Assembly (NCBI RefSeq): GCF_016938855.1
Contig: NZ_JAFHAP010000004.1
Location: forward strand, 434,001 to 498,000
Origin: Polycladomyces zharkentensis
Lineage (GTDB): Bacteria; Bacillota; Bacilli; Thermoactinomycetales; JIR-001
Length of the DNA: 64,000 bases
Direction of reading: 5' to 3'
How positions within the stretch are numbered: the first letter of the stretch is position 1; each line of letters opens with the position of its first letter. The position numbers and the translations under genes were made by a program. The notes beneath the pieces are model-generated. The model searched no databases. It was not told where the DNA came from and worked only from the letters and a program-made list of their open reading frames with translations. Shown here piece by piece: positions 43,219 through 51,735 of the stretch.

Positions 43219-43788
43219 GTGTGGATTTATGAAAAAAAATTGCAGTATCCGGTACGCGTCAGCCAATGCAATCCCAAATTGGCCAAATATCTGATCGAGC
43301 AATACGGGGGAGCCGACGGTGAATTGGCCGCCGCATTGCGCTATCTCAACCAACGGTACACTTTGCCCGACAAGGTCAAGGGACTGTTAACCGACATCGG
43401 CACGGAAGAATTGGCTCACTTGGAGATCATCGCCACCATGGTCTACAAACTGACCAAAGATGCCTCCCCCGAAGAGTTGAAAGAGGCAGGGTTGGGTGAC
43501 CACTATGCCGATCACGATCGCGCACTGTTTTACCATAACGCCGCCGGCAGTCCGTTTACTGCCACCTACATCCAGGCCAAAGGAGATCCCATCGCCGATT
43601 TGTACGAGGACATCGCCGCGGAGGAAAAAGCACGCGCCACCTATCAATGGCTGATCGACATGTCGGACGATCCGGATGTCAATGATGCCCTCAAATTCCT
43701 GAGGGAACGGGAAGTGGTCCATGCCCAGCGGTTCCGTGAAGCAGTGGAAATTCTGAAGGAACATCAGGCACAGAAGAAGTATTTTTGA
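43219..43788 (+). CDS. cotJC: Spore coat protein CotJC, manganese-catalase-like
   Basis: 189 residues. MWIYEKKLQYPVRVSQCNPK, IGTEELAHLEIIATMVYKLT and EDIAAEEKARATYQWLI contain the Glu and His residues that bind the two manganese ions. GTG 43219 is 7 nt after GGAGGG and gives the family's usual N-terminus; ATG 43207 would add four residues. Part of the coat; may remove peroxide or take part in oxidative cross-linking. Confidence 0.93.
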   Translation: MWIYEKKLQYPVRVSQCNPKLAKYLIEQYGGADGELAAALRYLNQRYTLPDKVKGLLTDIGTEELAHLEIIATMVYKLTKDASPEELKEAGLGDHYADHDRALFYHNAAGSPFTATYIQAKGDPIADLYEDIAAEEKARATYQWLIDMSDDPDVNDALKFLREREVVHAQRFREAVEILKEHQAQKKYF

Positions 43789-43796
43789 GCATAATA

Positions 43797-43822
43797 AAAG
43801 CTCCCCGCAGGGAGCTTTGACT
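43797..43822 (+). terminator. Intrinsic terminator of cotJABC
   Basis: AAAGCTCCC, loop CGCA, GGGAGCTTT. Eight bp after the CotJC stop; the A/T flank makes it usable from both sides. Confidence 0.75.
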
Positions 43823-43836
43823 TATTGTATCCAACC

Positions 43837-44004
43837 TCAACTGATCTGTCTCAACCTCAATTGATCCCGCTGTTTTTTCAGTTGCTGTATCTCTTCCCAC
43901 AAATCCGCTTGTGCCAAAAATTCGTGGCGTTGCACGGCCAACTTGTACTCCTGTTTGGCTCTTTCCAACTTTTCTTCAATTTCCCGCAACGGTTCCGCCG
44001 TCAT
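43837..44004 (-). CDS. Small coiled-coil protein with a UVR-motif-like sequence
   Basis: 55 residues starting MTAEPLREIEEKLERAKQEY; the rest (KLAVQRHEFLAQADLWEEIQ) fits the pattern of the UvrB/UvrC (UVR) helical-hairpin motif, with the conserved position of Phe, Ala, and …EIQQLKK. ATG 44004, GAGGTG 10 nt upstream. Convergent with cotJC; the terminator at 43797 may serve both. The function is not known; the motif usually mediates protein-protein contact. Confidence 0.65.
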   Translation of the reverse strand: MTAEPLREIEEKLERAKQEYKLAVQRHEFLAQADLWEEIQQLKKQRDQLRLRQIS

Positions 44005-44298
44005 CTTATGCAACACCTCTTTGCTGTAGAATGATCACAGCCCAAGGCGTGTGCCCAGAGGTTGATTACCCTTTTTTCCCGTTTGCGAAACCTGTTTTTC
44101 ATGACAAATAACGAATATTGTCGAGATCTTTCCGAATGCGGGAGCGAGAAGGCATGAGGATGGGAAAAAACGACATCGGCCGGGACAATCTGCACCTGAT
44201 CGTCATTGACCACCGACAGATTTCTGATACAATTAGAATTCCCTTGGACGAATCAAATGACCATATGCCGAAACGAATGACCGAAAGGAGTTATATTG

Positions 44299-44454
44299 AT
44301 GTCGGTTCATCCCCAGTACATCCCGTCATTTCTGGAGGAATTCCGTATGTTGAAGCTGGAAAGCATGATGCGGGACCTTCACAAGCTGAGTTCGGAAGAA
44401 TTGAAACGGATTCATGAAGAAATCGAACGCATCCTATCCTCACGTGAGGAGTAA
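44299..44454 (+). CDS. Small helical protein, 51 residues
   Basis: MSVHPQYIPSFLEEFRMLKL followed by a charged amphipathic helix (SSEELKRIHEEIERILSSRE). Perfect AAGGAG 8 nt before the ATG and coupling to the next small gene (8 bp) make it real. No family recognised. Confidence 0.7.
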   Translation: MSVHPQYIPSFLEEFRMLKLESMMRDLHKLSSEELKRIHEEIERILSSREE

Positions 44455-44462
44455 GCGAAGCA

Positions 44463-44690
44463 ATGAATCATCCGAGTCCCGCAGCCAAATTGTTGATTCA
44501 AGCCTACAAGCACATCGACGAAGCAAGAAACCTGCTGGAAGAAGTAATCAACCAAATGGGACAGCACCAGATCGCGATGTCTTCTCTGCCGGAAGATATT
44601 CAGCACCTGGTTCATGTCGCATTGCAATTGTCCCCCGAACAACGGAAGACCCTGCAACGTTTTCTGGAGTCCCTCAAAGACAGTCATTAA
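44463..44690 (+). CDS. Small helical protein, 75 residues
   Basis: MNHPSPAAKLLIQAYKHIDE, LLEEVINQMGQHQIAMSSLP, then QLSPEQRKTLQRFLESLKDS: two to three amphipathic helices. GAGGAG of the preceding gene's end serves as ribosome-binding site. Operon with the 51-residue protein. No family recognised; comparable small proteins occur in sporulation loci. Confidence 0.7.
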   Translation: MNHPSPAAKLLIQAYKHIDEARNLLEEVINQMGQHQIAMSSLPEDIQHLVHVALQLSPEQRKTLQRFLESLKDSH

Positions 44691-45002
44691 TACCCCCATA
44701 CGACTTAATTACTACACTTTTTCGGGTATTTCAGTCACTTTTTTTGGTTCGTCCCCTGCTTCCGTTCAACTTTTCCCATATCTTGATTGACAATTTCCCC
44801 GCCAGTCTGGCGCTGATGGTTTCCCATTACATCTCAGGCAACGCCTGTACCCCTTTGCGGAACATCAGCGCCTTTTCCCATTTCCAACAACAGAACGCAA
44901 GCCATGCTTCCATCCTGGATTGAAGACAGGATCACGGCTTTCATCAGCTTGAAAATTCAATTCGACAAATGTTGCCAGCGAGACGAAAATATTAAAATCT
45001 GA
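44691..45002. other. Intergenic region, nothing convincing
   Basis: 312 bp without a supported gene. Short frames exist on both strands, but none has a ribosome-binding site or a recognisable sequence. Confidence 0.5.
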
Positions 45003-45455
45003 TCACGAATTTTTGTTTCGGGGCGATTTCGTGGTAGTATGTAATTGTCGGACTAATACGGAGGTACGAAATAAGTCGTACATCTTGGCAGCATCGACGG
45101 CGGCGAACAATCTGGTGCCCGGTGTTACACGGTCGGGAGCCTGTATGCGGATGTAATCATGTTGGACAAACCGTTCCAACATTCTCCTCCATTGTTGCTC
45201 GCTTCCGAGATGTTCACGAAATGATGCGCGGAGTTGATTGATCGAAATGACGGGAGACGGTTGAAGCCGCATTTTCGGGTCCAAACGGGGATAGATCAAC
45301 AGTCCCCACAAAATGACCAAGGCTGCTTTGGAGGTGATGTCCCAATCGCGATGAACAGGCACATCAGCACTGTTCTCCTCATGACGGTTCCCGGGAAGCG
45401 GATAACGGGTAGTCAATAACGAACTGATTTCATTCACTCTCAATTCCAATTCCAC
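45003..45455 (-). CDS. Hypothetical protein
   Basis: 150 residues. SKAALVILWGLLIYPRLDPK suggests a helical core, and RRMLERFVQHDYIRIQAPDR with PGTRLFAAVDAAKMYDLFRT looks like a winged-helix-type segment. GTG 45455 stands 2-3 nt from AGGAGG, so TTG 45449 (8 nt) may be the true start. No family recognised. Divergent from the rsfA-like gene. Confidence 0.55.
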   Translation of the reverse strand: MELELRVNEISSLLTTRYPLPGNRHEENSADVPVHRDWDITSKAALVILWGLLIYPRLDPKMRLQPSPVISINQLRASFREHLGSEQQWRRMLERFVQHDYIRIQAPDRVTPGTRLFAAVDAAKMYDLFRTSVLVRQLHTTTKSPRNKNS

Positions 45456-45742
45456 GCCCTCCTTCCTGGGCTGACAGCCGATATTTGTCGTAAGTACTCG
45501 GATATGTATGACAATCCATATTCAGTATTTGTATGGGCAATTTGGTTGACAATTATACTTTTTTTGATCGTATTTTTGGTTAATGCTAGTGGTTGATTCC
45601 CTTTGTTATGCTGATTCTGGAGAAAAACATCATTTTACAAACTAAAATTTAGTCGAAAAAAAGGAGTATATTAGTGGAAAAGGTTGTTTCAATTTTGTTA
45701 TATTGAAATAGAGAAATTATTAAGGCTGAGAGGGGGAGTCGC

Positions 45743-46562
45743 ATGATCGACACAAAAAAAGGAAAATATACGGATGAAGAAAACGAAACGATCATAGAGG
45801 CGATCAACCAGGGATTGGCTCAAGGTCGCCGTGAGCGGGACATTCTAAAAGAACTTGCTGATACATTGAACCGCGGTTATGCCGGCATCATGTCCCACGT
45901 TCGCAAACTGCGGGCGGAATTCCCGGAACGATTTCCGTCAAATTACCGAGACGGCCATGCCCCCAACGGTCGAATGAACAGTTGGTCCGAAGAGGAAGAG
46001 GAAACGGTGATTCAAACCGTCAACCGCTACTTGAATGAAGGCAAATCTCTGTCGGCCGCCATATCGACATTGGAAAAGCAATTGTCCCGTACTCAAGGGG
46101 CTATCTACCAACGGATTTATACCTTGCGCAGAAAGTATCCAGACCGTTTCCAGCACCTGCCGGAACAACGTCCGCGCAGACGGCGCCGTCTGCAGGACTG
46201 GCAAATCCAGCGCCCGGAGATCCGTCCGTTGGACAGTACATTCTCCCGACAGCAGGAAGAGGATATCCGGCAGGAAATCGCCGCTTCCCATGAACAAGAG
46301 AGTCCCGTCAAAGACCAGACGAAGGAGTTCACATCCCCTCGTTATGAGCCTTCTTCTGAAGAGCAAATGATTTTAAAAGCTTTTGAAAAGAGATTCGGAA
46401 AACCCAACATCGCCGCTCGTGAAAAGTTGTTGTATCTGATGCGTAAGTTCGGTTGTACACGTGTTTCCATCGCTCTGTTTACGATTACCGAGGACAAAGC
46501 GTTTCCGTCTGTGGTTGTGGATTTTTTGGAGCAAAATATGGAAAAAAAATCACACGATCTAA
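45743..46562 (+). CDS. rsfA: RsfA-family prespore transcription factor (C-terminus affected by an apparent frameshift)
   Basis: Two tandem Myb/SANT-like motifs: YTDEENETIIEAINQGLAQG with SHVRKLRAEFPERF, and WSEEEEETVIQTVNRYLNEG with QRIYTLRRKYPDRF. This is the pattern of Bacillus RsfA (YlbO), which modulates sigma-F-dependent genes in the prespore. Literally the frame continues to 46936, running through a bidirectional terminator and antisense over minE. If the 8-A run at 46542-46549 were 7 A, the protein would end NMEKNHTI at 46562, right before that terminator; I take this as the true end. GAGGGGGAGTCGC precedes the ATG. Confidence 0.75.
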
Positions 46563-46611
46563 AAGTGAGCAACCATATGACAAAGGGATTACTTTGGATT
46601 TATGCAAAACA

Positions 46612-46688
46612 GGGCGCGTTTTCCCGCCATTGGTTCATCTTTCATTCCGATGGACCGGGCGGAAAAACGCGCCCTTCATTCAGTTTTT
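46612..46688. terminator. Bidirectional terminator between rsfA and minE
   Basis: 17-bp arms GGGCGCGTTTTCCCGCC (46612-46628) and GGCGGAAAAACGCGCCC (46658-46674) with one mismatch and a 29-nt loop. T-rich sequence follows on the plus strand (CAGTTTTTTT) and a shorter one on the minus strand. Confidence 0.85.
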
Positions 46689-46946
46689 TTGCTTCACTCG
46701 GACCGGGATACTGGCGCATAAAACCGTTGTTCGATCTCCACCCCTGGATTGGGGTCTCACTTCCACTTGACCGACCACATCAAAACCGAAATCATCGCAC
46801 AGCTCGATCAGGCGGATCCGAAATTGTTTCAATTTGGCCTCGTCGATTTCCGACCGTTGATAGCTCAAAACGAGAGACAAACGATCATCCGCCGTGGGTG
46901 CGGTGGGCTGATCCTTGTCTCTGCCAAACATATTGAGAAACGCCAC
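46680..46946 (-). CDS. minE: Cell division topological specificity factor MinE
   Basis: 88 residues. An N-terminal FLNMFGRD that may be the membrane/MinD-binding amphipathic helix, then DRLSLVLSYQRSEIDEAKLK, IELCDDFGFDVVGQVEV and VLCASIPVRV as in MinE of clostridia. MinE stimulates MinD ATPase and drives its movement off the membrane. GTG 46946 with TTGAGGTG upstream. Coupled closely behind minD (10 bp). MinE is absent from Bacillus subtilis, which uses DivIVA/MinJ instead. Confidence 0.8.
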   Translation of the reverse strand: MAFLNMFGRDKDQPTAPTADDRLSLVLSYQRSEIDEAKLKQFRIRLIELCDDFGFDVVGQVEVRPQSRGGDRTTVLCASIPVRVKQKN

Positions 46947-46956
46947 GGACTTCACC

Positions 46957-47769
46957 TCAATTTAACGCACTCGCGATATGGAACAACCGTTTGATCCGAG
47001 AGATCAACCCATTTTCCTCCAACTCCAGAAACGGGACCTCTTCTCCGTTAATCCTGCGGGCAATATTGGAAAACGCCTTGCCCGCCAACGACTTCTGATC
47101 CAAAATGACGGGTTCACCCGTGTTGGATGATCGAATGATGCGTTTGTCCTCAGGCACAATGCCCAGCAGGTTGATGGCCAGATGGTTTTGGACCCGTTCC
47201 ACACTCAACATATCGCCGTCACGTACCATTCCGGGTTGCACCCGGTTTACGATCAAATCGATCTGTTTGAGTTCCGCCGCTTCCAACAGGCCGATTACAC
47301 GGTCGGAATCGCGTACCGACGGAATTTCGGGATTAACCACCAAGATGGCACGGTCCGCCGCAGCGATGGCGTTCCGAAAACCGCCTTCGATTCCTGCCGG
47401 TGAGTCGATCAAGATGTAGTCAAACTCATTCCGCAGTTCATCCACCACTTGTTTGACCTGTGTCGGTGTGACCTCTTCCTTGTAGCGTGTTTGCGCTGCC
47501 GGCAACAGAGCCAAACCCGGATATTCCTTGTGGCGAACCAATGCTTGCCGCAGCTTTCCCGTACCTTCGATCACGTCAACCAAATCATAGACAATGCGGT
47601 TTTCCAATCCCAACATCAGATCCAGCTTGCGAAGACCGATATCGGTATCGACCAGACACACCTTTTTGCCGAGTTGCGCCAATCCCAAGCCGACCGAAGC
47701 GACGGTCGTCGATTTTCCCACACCGCCTTTACCACTTGTAATGGTAATCGCGACAGATTCGTGTTTCAT
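46957..47769 (-). CDS. minD: Septum-site-determining ATPase MinD
   Basis: 270 residues. The deviant Walker A TITSGKGGVGKSTTVASVGL, switch DTDIGLRKLDLMLGLENRIV, YILIDSPAGIEG and VVNPEIPSVRDSDRVIGLLE are all MinD signatures. The C-terminal amphipathic membrane-targeting helix is visible (LISRIKRLFHIAS). Places the Z ring by restricting MinC to the poles. First gene of minD-minE. Confidence 0.95.
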   Translation of the reverse strand: MKHESVAITITSGKGGVGKSTTVASVGLGLAQLGKKVCLVDTDIGLRKLDLMLGLENRIVYDLVDVIEGTGKLRQALVRHKEYPGLALLPAAQTRYKEEVTPTQVKQVVDELRNEFDYILIDSPAGIEGGFRNAIAAADRAILVVNPEIPSVRDSDRVIGLLEAAELKQIDLIVNRVQPGMVRDGDMLSVERVQNHLAINLLGIVPEDKRIIRSSNTGEPVILDQKSLAGKAFSNIARRINGEEVPFLELEENGLISRIKRLFHIASALN

Positions 47770-48204
47770 TACTCGTTACCCCTTTCCCCAACCCTCTGTC
47801 TCGATTCGACTGATCCCGCCTCCTGTCGGGTGTCTTGTCACCCATGCGGGGAATCTGTTTTCCGATCGCTGCTAGGGGTTGTGTCATCCAAACCCTCTTT
47901 GCGGCTCACACCGCAAAGATGTGTACCGCTTATGTACACGCGGGTAACGAGACCCGAGATCCTACGGCGATCACCCAAGCCTGAAACAACAAGAATCCTG
48001 CTGTTTATGACACACCCCTAAAGATTACCCATTATTTTACCAAACCTGGTATGGTGATAAAAGACAAATATTGTCTTAATAACGGGTCTTCCCTCCGCAT
48101 TTCCGGGACAGGTGTCGAAACGTGTTTCATTACCCACTTTTTTCTTTTCAAAGAAAGTTTTTCGTCAAGCACCGGCCCGTGTCCTGCCAAACCGCCACTC
48201 TTTC
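47770..48204. other. Intergenic region between minD and the zinc-ribbon gene
   Basis: No gene. It contains the MITE-like element and, to its right, AT-rich sequence that ends at the zinc-ribbon stop. No other structure that I can support. Confidence 0.5.
47875..48018. mobile_element. MITE-like element with TA duplication
   Basis: Terminal inverted repeats GGGGTTGTGTCAT (47875-47887) and ATGACACACCCC (48007-48018), one base difference, flanked by TA on both sides (47873-47874 and 48019-48020). Length 144 bp with internal hairpins (CTTTGCGG…CCGCAAAG; GTGTACC…GTACAC). TA target duplication is typical of the IS630/Tc1 group; no transposase inside. Confidence 0.65.
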
Positions 48205-48960
48205 TCAAACCGATTGGAAAAAAACTTCTCCGCATGTGTCGCATCGTGTCGCCTGCGGATTGATTTGAATACCGCATCCCGGACAAACCACGATTTCTTC
48301 AAAACCAGCAGCGTGTTTCTGCTGGGAATGAACAGCGGACGCAGCGTGAGCATCTGCGTTGCCCTCGGAACCGGTTTGAGGCGTGGAATGGGCGGTGTCA
48401 CCGGCTGATGACAAATCCAGGTTGATTTTGGGCAGGGTATATTGCCGAAAGTCCATGTCACTTCCGGTGCTTTGAGATTCGGCAGTCGTACGGGATGTCG
48501 GTTGCTCGACTGTTGGTTGTTCGACTTTGGGAGAATCCGGTTGGGGAGTGTGTACACGGTTATGTACCTGTTGTCCGGAATAAACATATTCTTGTACCGA
48601 GAATGTCTTCCCGCAACTCGGACATGTTTCCAAACTCTTGTCGATCACCGTTTGGCAACTCGGACACGCCCGTTTCCCTTTCACGTCCAACAATTCTTGT
48701 TCCAAAATCTCCACTTGTTGTTTGAGATCCCGTATCGCTTCCAACAATTCACGAATATGTGCATGTAACACCAACTCGGTCTGCGATTCCCACACTTCCG
48801 ATACCGCTTGTCCCAAACGGCGATACAATCGGTCGATGTCCTCTTTTTTTCCTTTGATTTTCATGCTCAACCGACTGATCTCCAACATCTGTTGCGATTT
48901 CTGTCCGGCCGTTTCCATCCCCTTTTCCAAACGGTCTTTCAACTCTTTAAACAGTTTCAC
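48205..48960 (-). CDS. Zinc-ribbon protein with coiled coil
   Basis: 251 residues. A long N-terminal coiled coil (LFKELKDRLEKGMETAGQKS, then DLKQQVEILEQELLDVK) is followed by a zinc ribbon CPSCQTVIDKSLETCPSCGK, a disordered Pro/Ser/Thr/Gln linker and a second zinc ribbon CPGCGIQINPQATRCDTCGE. No enzyme domain. GTG 48960 behind AAGGAGGG. Cytosolic; function unknown. Confidence 0.75.
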   Translation of the reverse strand: MKLFKELKDRLEKGMETAGQKSQQMLEISRLSMKIKGKKEDIDRLYRRLGQAVSEVWESQTELVLHAHIRELLEAIRDLKQQVEILEQELLDVKGKRACPSCQTVIDKSLETCPSCGKTFSVQEYVYSGQQVHNRVHTPQPDSPKVEQPTVEQPTSRTTAESQSTGSDMDFRQYTLPKINLDLSSAGDTAHSTPQTGSEGNADAHAASAVHSQQKHAAGFEEIVVCPGCGIQINPQATRCDTCGEVFFQSV

Positions 48961-49084
48961 GGGGTTCCCTCCTTTTATCCGTCAAATCCTCTAAGGACGT
49001 TGATCGTGTGTTTGTACAACTCTATTATAAATGTTTTTGCCATTGGTTTCCGGTTTATTTTTGATGGTTTTTCGCCAAACAAAA

Positions 49085-49111
49085 GAAAAAGCCTGAGCAG
49101 GTACGCTCAGG
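49085..49111 (-). terminator. Intrinsic terminator of the proline-rich gene
   Basis: Minus strand: CCTGAGC, loop, GCTCAGG, then CTTTTTCTTTT. 36 bp downstream of the stop at 49148. Confidence 0.85.
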
Positions 49112-49147
49112 GTCAATGACAAATTTCAGAAAGAACCGGACAACTCA

Positions 49148-49390
49148 TTAGTCCAGCCACTCTCCAGGTGGAAAAGGACCGGGAGGTCCATCAAAAAACA
49201 GTCCCGGGGGCGGTGGTGGCGGTGGCGGGGGTGGTGGGGGAGGCGGCGGCCCCAATACACCCGGTCCCGGAGGCAGTCCCCATCCTTTTTTGAATCCCGG
49301 CCCTTTTAAACCTTTGAATGGGAAGAACGGTCTCGGCACTCTTCTCCCAAACAATCCAAACAATGGCGCCACTCCTTTCTTCGTCAGCAA
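49148..49390 (-). CDS. Small proline-rich protein with polyproline run
   Basis: 80 residues or fewer. PRPFFPFKGLKGPGFKKGWG is followed by a run of 15 prolines and GLFFDGPPGPFPPGEWLD. The frame begins TTG 49390; AAAGGAG inside the frame points to a TTG start (…CCA-TTG-TTT-GGA) near 49363, which gives MFGLFGRRVPRPFFPF. It has its own terminator. The G/P-rich coding run is a GC-rich repeat and may slip. Coat- or surface-type protein by composition. Confidence 0.55.
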   Translation of the reverse strand: MLTKKGVAPLFGLFGRRVPRPFFPFKGLKGPGFKKGWGLPPGPGVLGPPPPPPPPPPPPPPPGLFFDGPPGPFPPGEWLD

Positions 49391-49541
49391 AAGCGAACCA
49401 ACGGGCCTGCTCCTATCCTATGAAAGGAGGGCACCATCCGACTGGTCTCCTGTTGAGGGCAGATATGGAATTGAGAGAGGATCCGGCTCAGTGAGTACGT
49501 TTACGTTGATCAGGTACGAATTTCCTTTCTGGCGACTCCTC

Positions 49542-50789
49542 TCACCTGATTGGAGGAGCGTGATCTCCCGTTGCATGTTTTTCTACCGGGGAATCATGCA
49601 TGGCGGAAGACGCAAATTTGAGACCCGTTTTCAACCACCACGCGCCAAGGAACAACAAAGCGGCAGTCACGTAAAATATGCCAGTAATGCCGATCCGCCC
49701 GGACAGGTAACCGCAAATGACGGGTCCCAGCATATTCCCCAAGGAAACGGCACTGGTACTGTATCCGTACGCGGTACTTTCTTTCCCTTTCGGCGCATAT
49801 TGACGCACCAATGTGTTGAGCGAAGGCAACAGCCCCCCTACGCACAGTCCCAACAAGAAACGCAACAGCAACAGTTGCCACACATGATGCACCCAGGCGT
49901 GCGGGATAAAGAGTACTGCCGCCCCGAGCATGGCGAAAAACAACACTTTTTCCGAACCATACCGGTCACCCAACCGACCCAAAACCGGAGATGCCAACAT
50001 GTTGGCCAAACCGGTGACAGCCGTCACCAGTCCGGCAAAGAAAGCCACATAGCCGCCGGGCGCTCCCAATTTCTGTACGTACCCCGGCATTTGCGGCATC
50101 GGCCCCAATACGGCGAACTGCAACAAAAAACCGACCGTAAACAGGATGACCAAGGGACGCTGGTGCAAGATGGCCGAACCCTCATCCCAAAACCCGGTCG
50201 ATTGGCTCGTCGGTTCAGGCCGCTTCACTTCTTTGACCGCCAACAATACGACCAGAGTGGCCAGTCCGAGCAGAATACCGGTCAAAAAAAAGATTTCGCG
50301 GAAACCGATCACTTCCGCCAAGACGCCGCCGATAAACGGCCCCATGATCGAACCGGCCACCGCTCCGGATTGCAACAAACCGAGCGCATATCCGGCATGT
50401 TCTTTGGGCGTATTGGTGGCCGTCAATGAAATGGAAGCGGGAATAAATCCGGAAATCGTACCGTTCAACATGCGTAACAACAACAATTGCAGCGGTGAAG
50501 TGGCCAATCCCATCAGCATGATCACAACCGACATGCCGAATCCCGAACGCAACACCATAATTTTACGCCCGTACCGGTCCGCCAGCGTGCCCCACACCGG
50601 GGCCATCAGACACGAAGTCAAGAAATTGGCGCCAAAGACCAATCCCGCCCACAGTTGTACTTCCGCAGGGTTCTTCATGCCCAATTCCTGCAGATACAAC
50701 GGCAGAAACGGGACGACCATCGACATCGCGCTCAAAACCAAAAACTGCGATACCATGAGAATGTACAAATTTCGTCGCCAAATGGGCAT
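49542..50789 (-). CDS. MFS drug exporter-like transporter
   Basis: 415 residues, twelve helices. APVWGTLADRYGRKIMVLRS between helices 2 and 3 (DHA1 motif A) and GYALGLLQSGAVAGSIMGPF of helix 5 (motif C, the antiporter motif) show a DHA1-type multidrug or metabolite exporter. ATG 50789 follows GGGAGAGG. Single gene. Confidence 0.88.
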   Translation of the reverse strand: MPIWRRNLYILMVSQFLVLSAMSMVVPFLPLYLQELGMKNPAEVQLWAGLVFGANFLTSCLMAPVWGTLADRYGRKIMVLRSGFGMSVVIMLMGLATSPLQLLLLRMLNGTISGFIPASISLTATNTPKEHAGYALGLLQSGAVAGSIMGPFIGGVLAEVIGFREIFFLTGILLGLATLVVLLAVKEVKRPEPTSQSTGFWDEGSAILHQRPLVILFTVGFLLQFAVLGPMPQMPGYVQKLGAPGGYVAFFAGLVTAVTGLANMLASPVLGRLGDRYGSEKVLFFAMLGAAVLFIPHAWVHHVWQLLLLRFLLGLCVGGLLPSLNTLVRQYAPKGKESTAYGYSTSAVSLGNMLGPVICGYLSGRIGITGIFYVTAALLFLGAWWLKTGLKFASSAMHDSPVEKHATGDHAPPIR

Positions 50790-50858
50790 AAAGGTCCTCT
50801 CCCGATGTTTTCGTCTTTCGCTTTCCTTCTATTTCGCCGAGCGAAATATTAAGATGAG

Positions 50859-50884
50859 AAAAAGCCGCCCTTGTGAGGGCAGCT
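50859..50884 (-). terminator. Intrinsic terminator of ylbG
   Basis: AGCTGCCCT, loop, AGGGCGGCT, then TTTTTC on the minus strand. It overlaps the stop codon. Confidence 0.8.
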
Positions 50885-51173
50885 ATTTTTCCGTCTTGAT
50901 TTCAACAGATGATCCATGCTTCGACTTTTCCAACGTACGTTGAAAATCGGTCGTCCATTCGCGCCGCAGGGAACGTTCCACGCGTGTGACATAGGGAAGG
51001 CGTTCAATTTTTCGGATCGTTTGATCTGATTTGCGGCCATCGATATAGAGGTACACATATTTCAACCGCTTGGAGACAAAATGGATGTTTCCCATACGCC
51101 GCAATGAACGCGCTGCCTTCAGATCCTTGACCCACACAGCCAAACCCAGCCGGTCAGAAAAAGGAAACGACAT
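50883..51173 (-). CDS. ylbG: YlbG-family protein (DUF2129/UPF0298)
   Basis: 96 residues. RLGLAVWVKDLKAARSLRRM, GNIHFVSKRLKYVYLYID and IRKIERLPYVTRVERS are the family blocks. A cytosolic protein of unknown function in Bacillus and relatives, usually next to ylbF as here. ATG 51173 with AAGGAG upstream. Confidence 0.9.
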   Translation of the reverse strand: MSFPFSDRLGLAVWVKDLKAARSLRRMGNIHFVSKRLKYVYLYIDGRKSDQTIRKIERLPYVTRVERSLRREWTTDFQRTLEKSKHGSSVEIKTEK

Positions 51174-51408
51174 GATCGGCTCTCCTTTTTGTGCCGTGTT
51201 GTGCAAAGGTTGTTTACCTTTTGGAAAGGCAGTGCATTACACTTTTATGGTAACATGTCAGCTCTGCCCAGATCAACCGCCGAACATTTCCTGCACCTAT
51301 ACCTTTTCCGATCGGATTTGGTACAATAGGAGAAATCCTGTCGCGGCAGACAACACCGCCAATCTGAAAATGGGAGTGTGACGAACAGGCGGTTTTCCGC
51401 CGGTTCTC

Positions 51409-51735
51409 ATGAAAACCACCACGCTGTACGAACGTTTTGCGACACAGTTGAAATCATCCCCTTTGTTGACCGATGTTCGGCTTCGAACGTTTGCCGGCGT
51501 TCATTTTCTGTATTTGCACCCGGCTGACGACCGTCATTCCCATGAACTGGACGGGCTGTTGGAACAGACGGCGTATGAGCTGGTCAAAGGGACGGAATGG
51601 TCATTTAACTGTCAATTCGTACGTTCCTCGGGAGGCACACGCGTATACCGACTTCAGTTCCGCGTGCCGGACGTCAAAAGTTTTTGCTGCGGCAATCAGT
51701 GTCCTCAGTGCGTCCTTCTCCGCCCTAAACAGTAA
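51409..51735 (+). CDS. Hypothetical protein
   Basis: 108 residues. TLYERFATQLKSSPLLTDVR, FLYLHPADDRHSHELDGLLE and a Cys-rich end FCCGNQCPQC. Weak ribosome-binding site; TACAAT (51327) may be its -10. The 3' end overlaps the end of the ylbF gene (convergent). Not recognised. Confidence 0.5.
   Translation: MKTTTLYERFATQLKSSPLLTDVRLRTFAGVHFLYLHPADDRHSHELDGLLEQTAYELVKGTEWSFNCQFVRSSGGTRVYRLQFRVPDVKSFCCGNQCPQCVLLRPKQ

Noticed and set aside
49200-49255. G-rich tract (ggtggcgg repeats) as a possible CRISPR or tandem repeat
   Set aside because: It is simply the polyproline coding run of the small gene on the minus strand.
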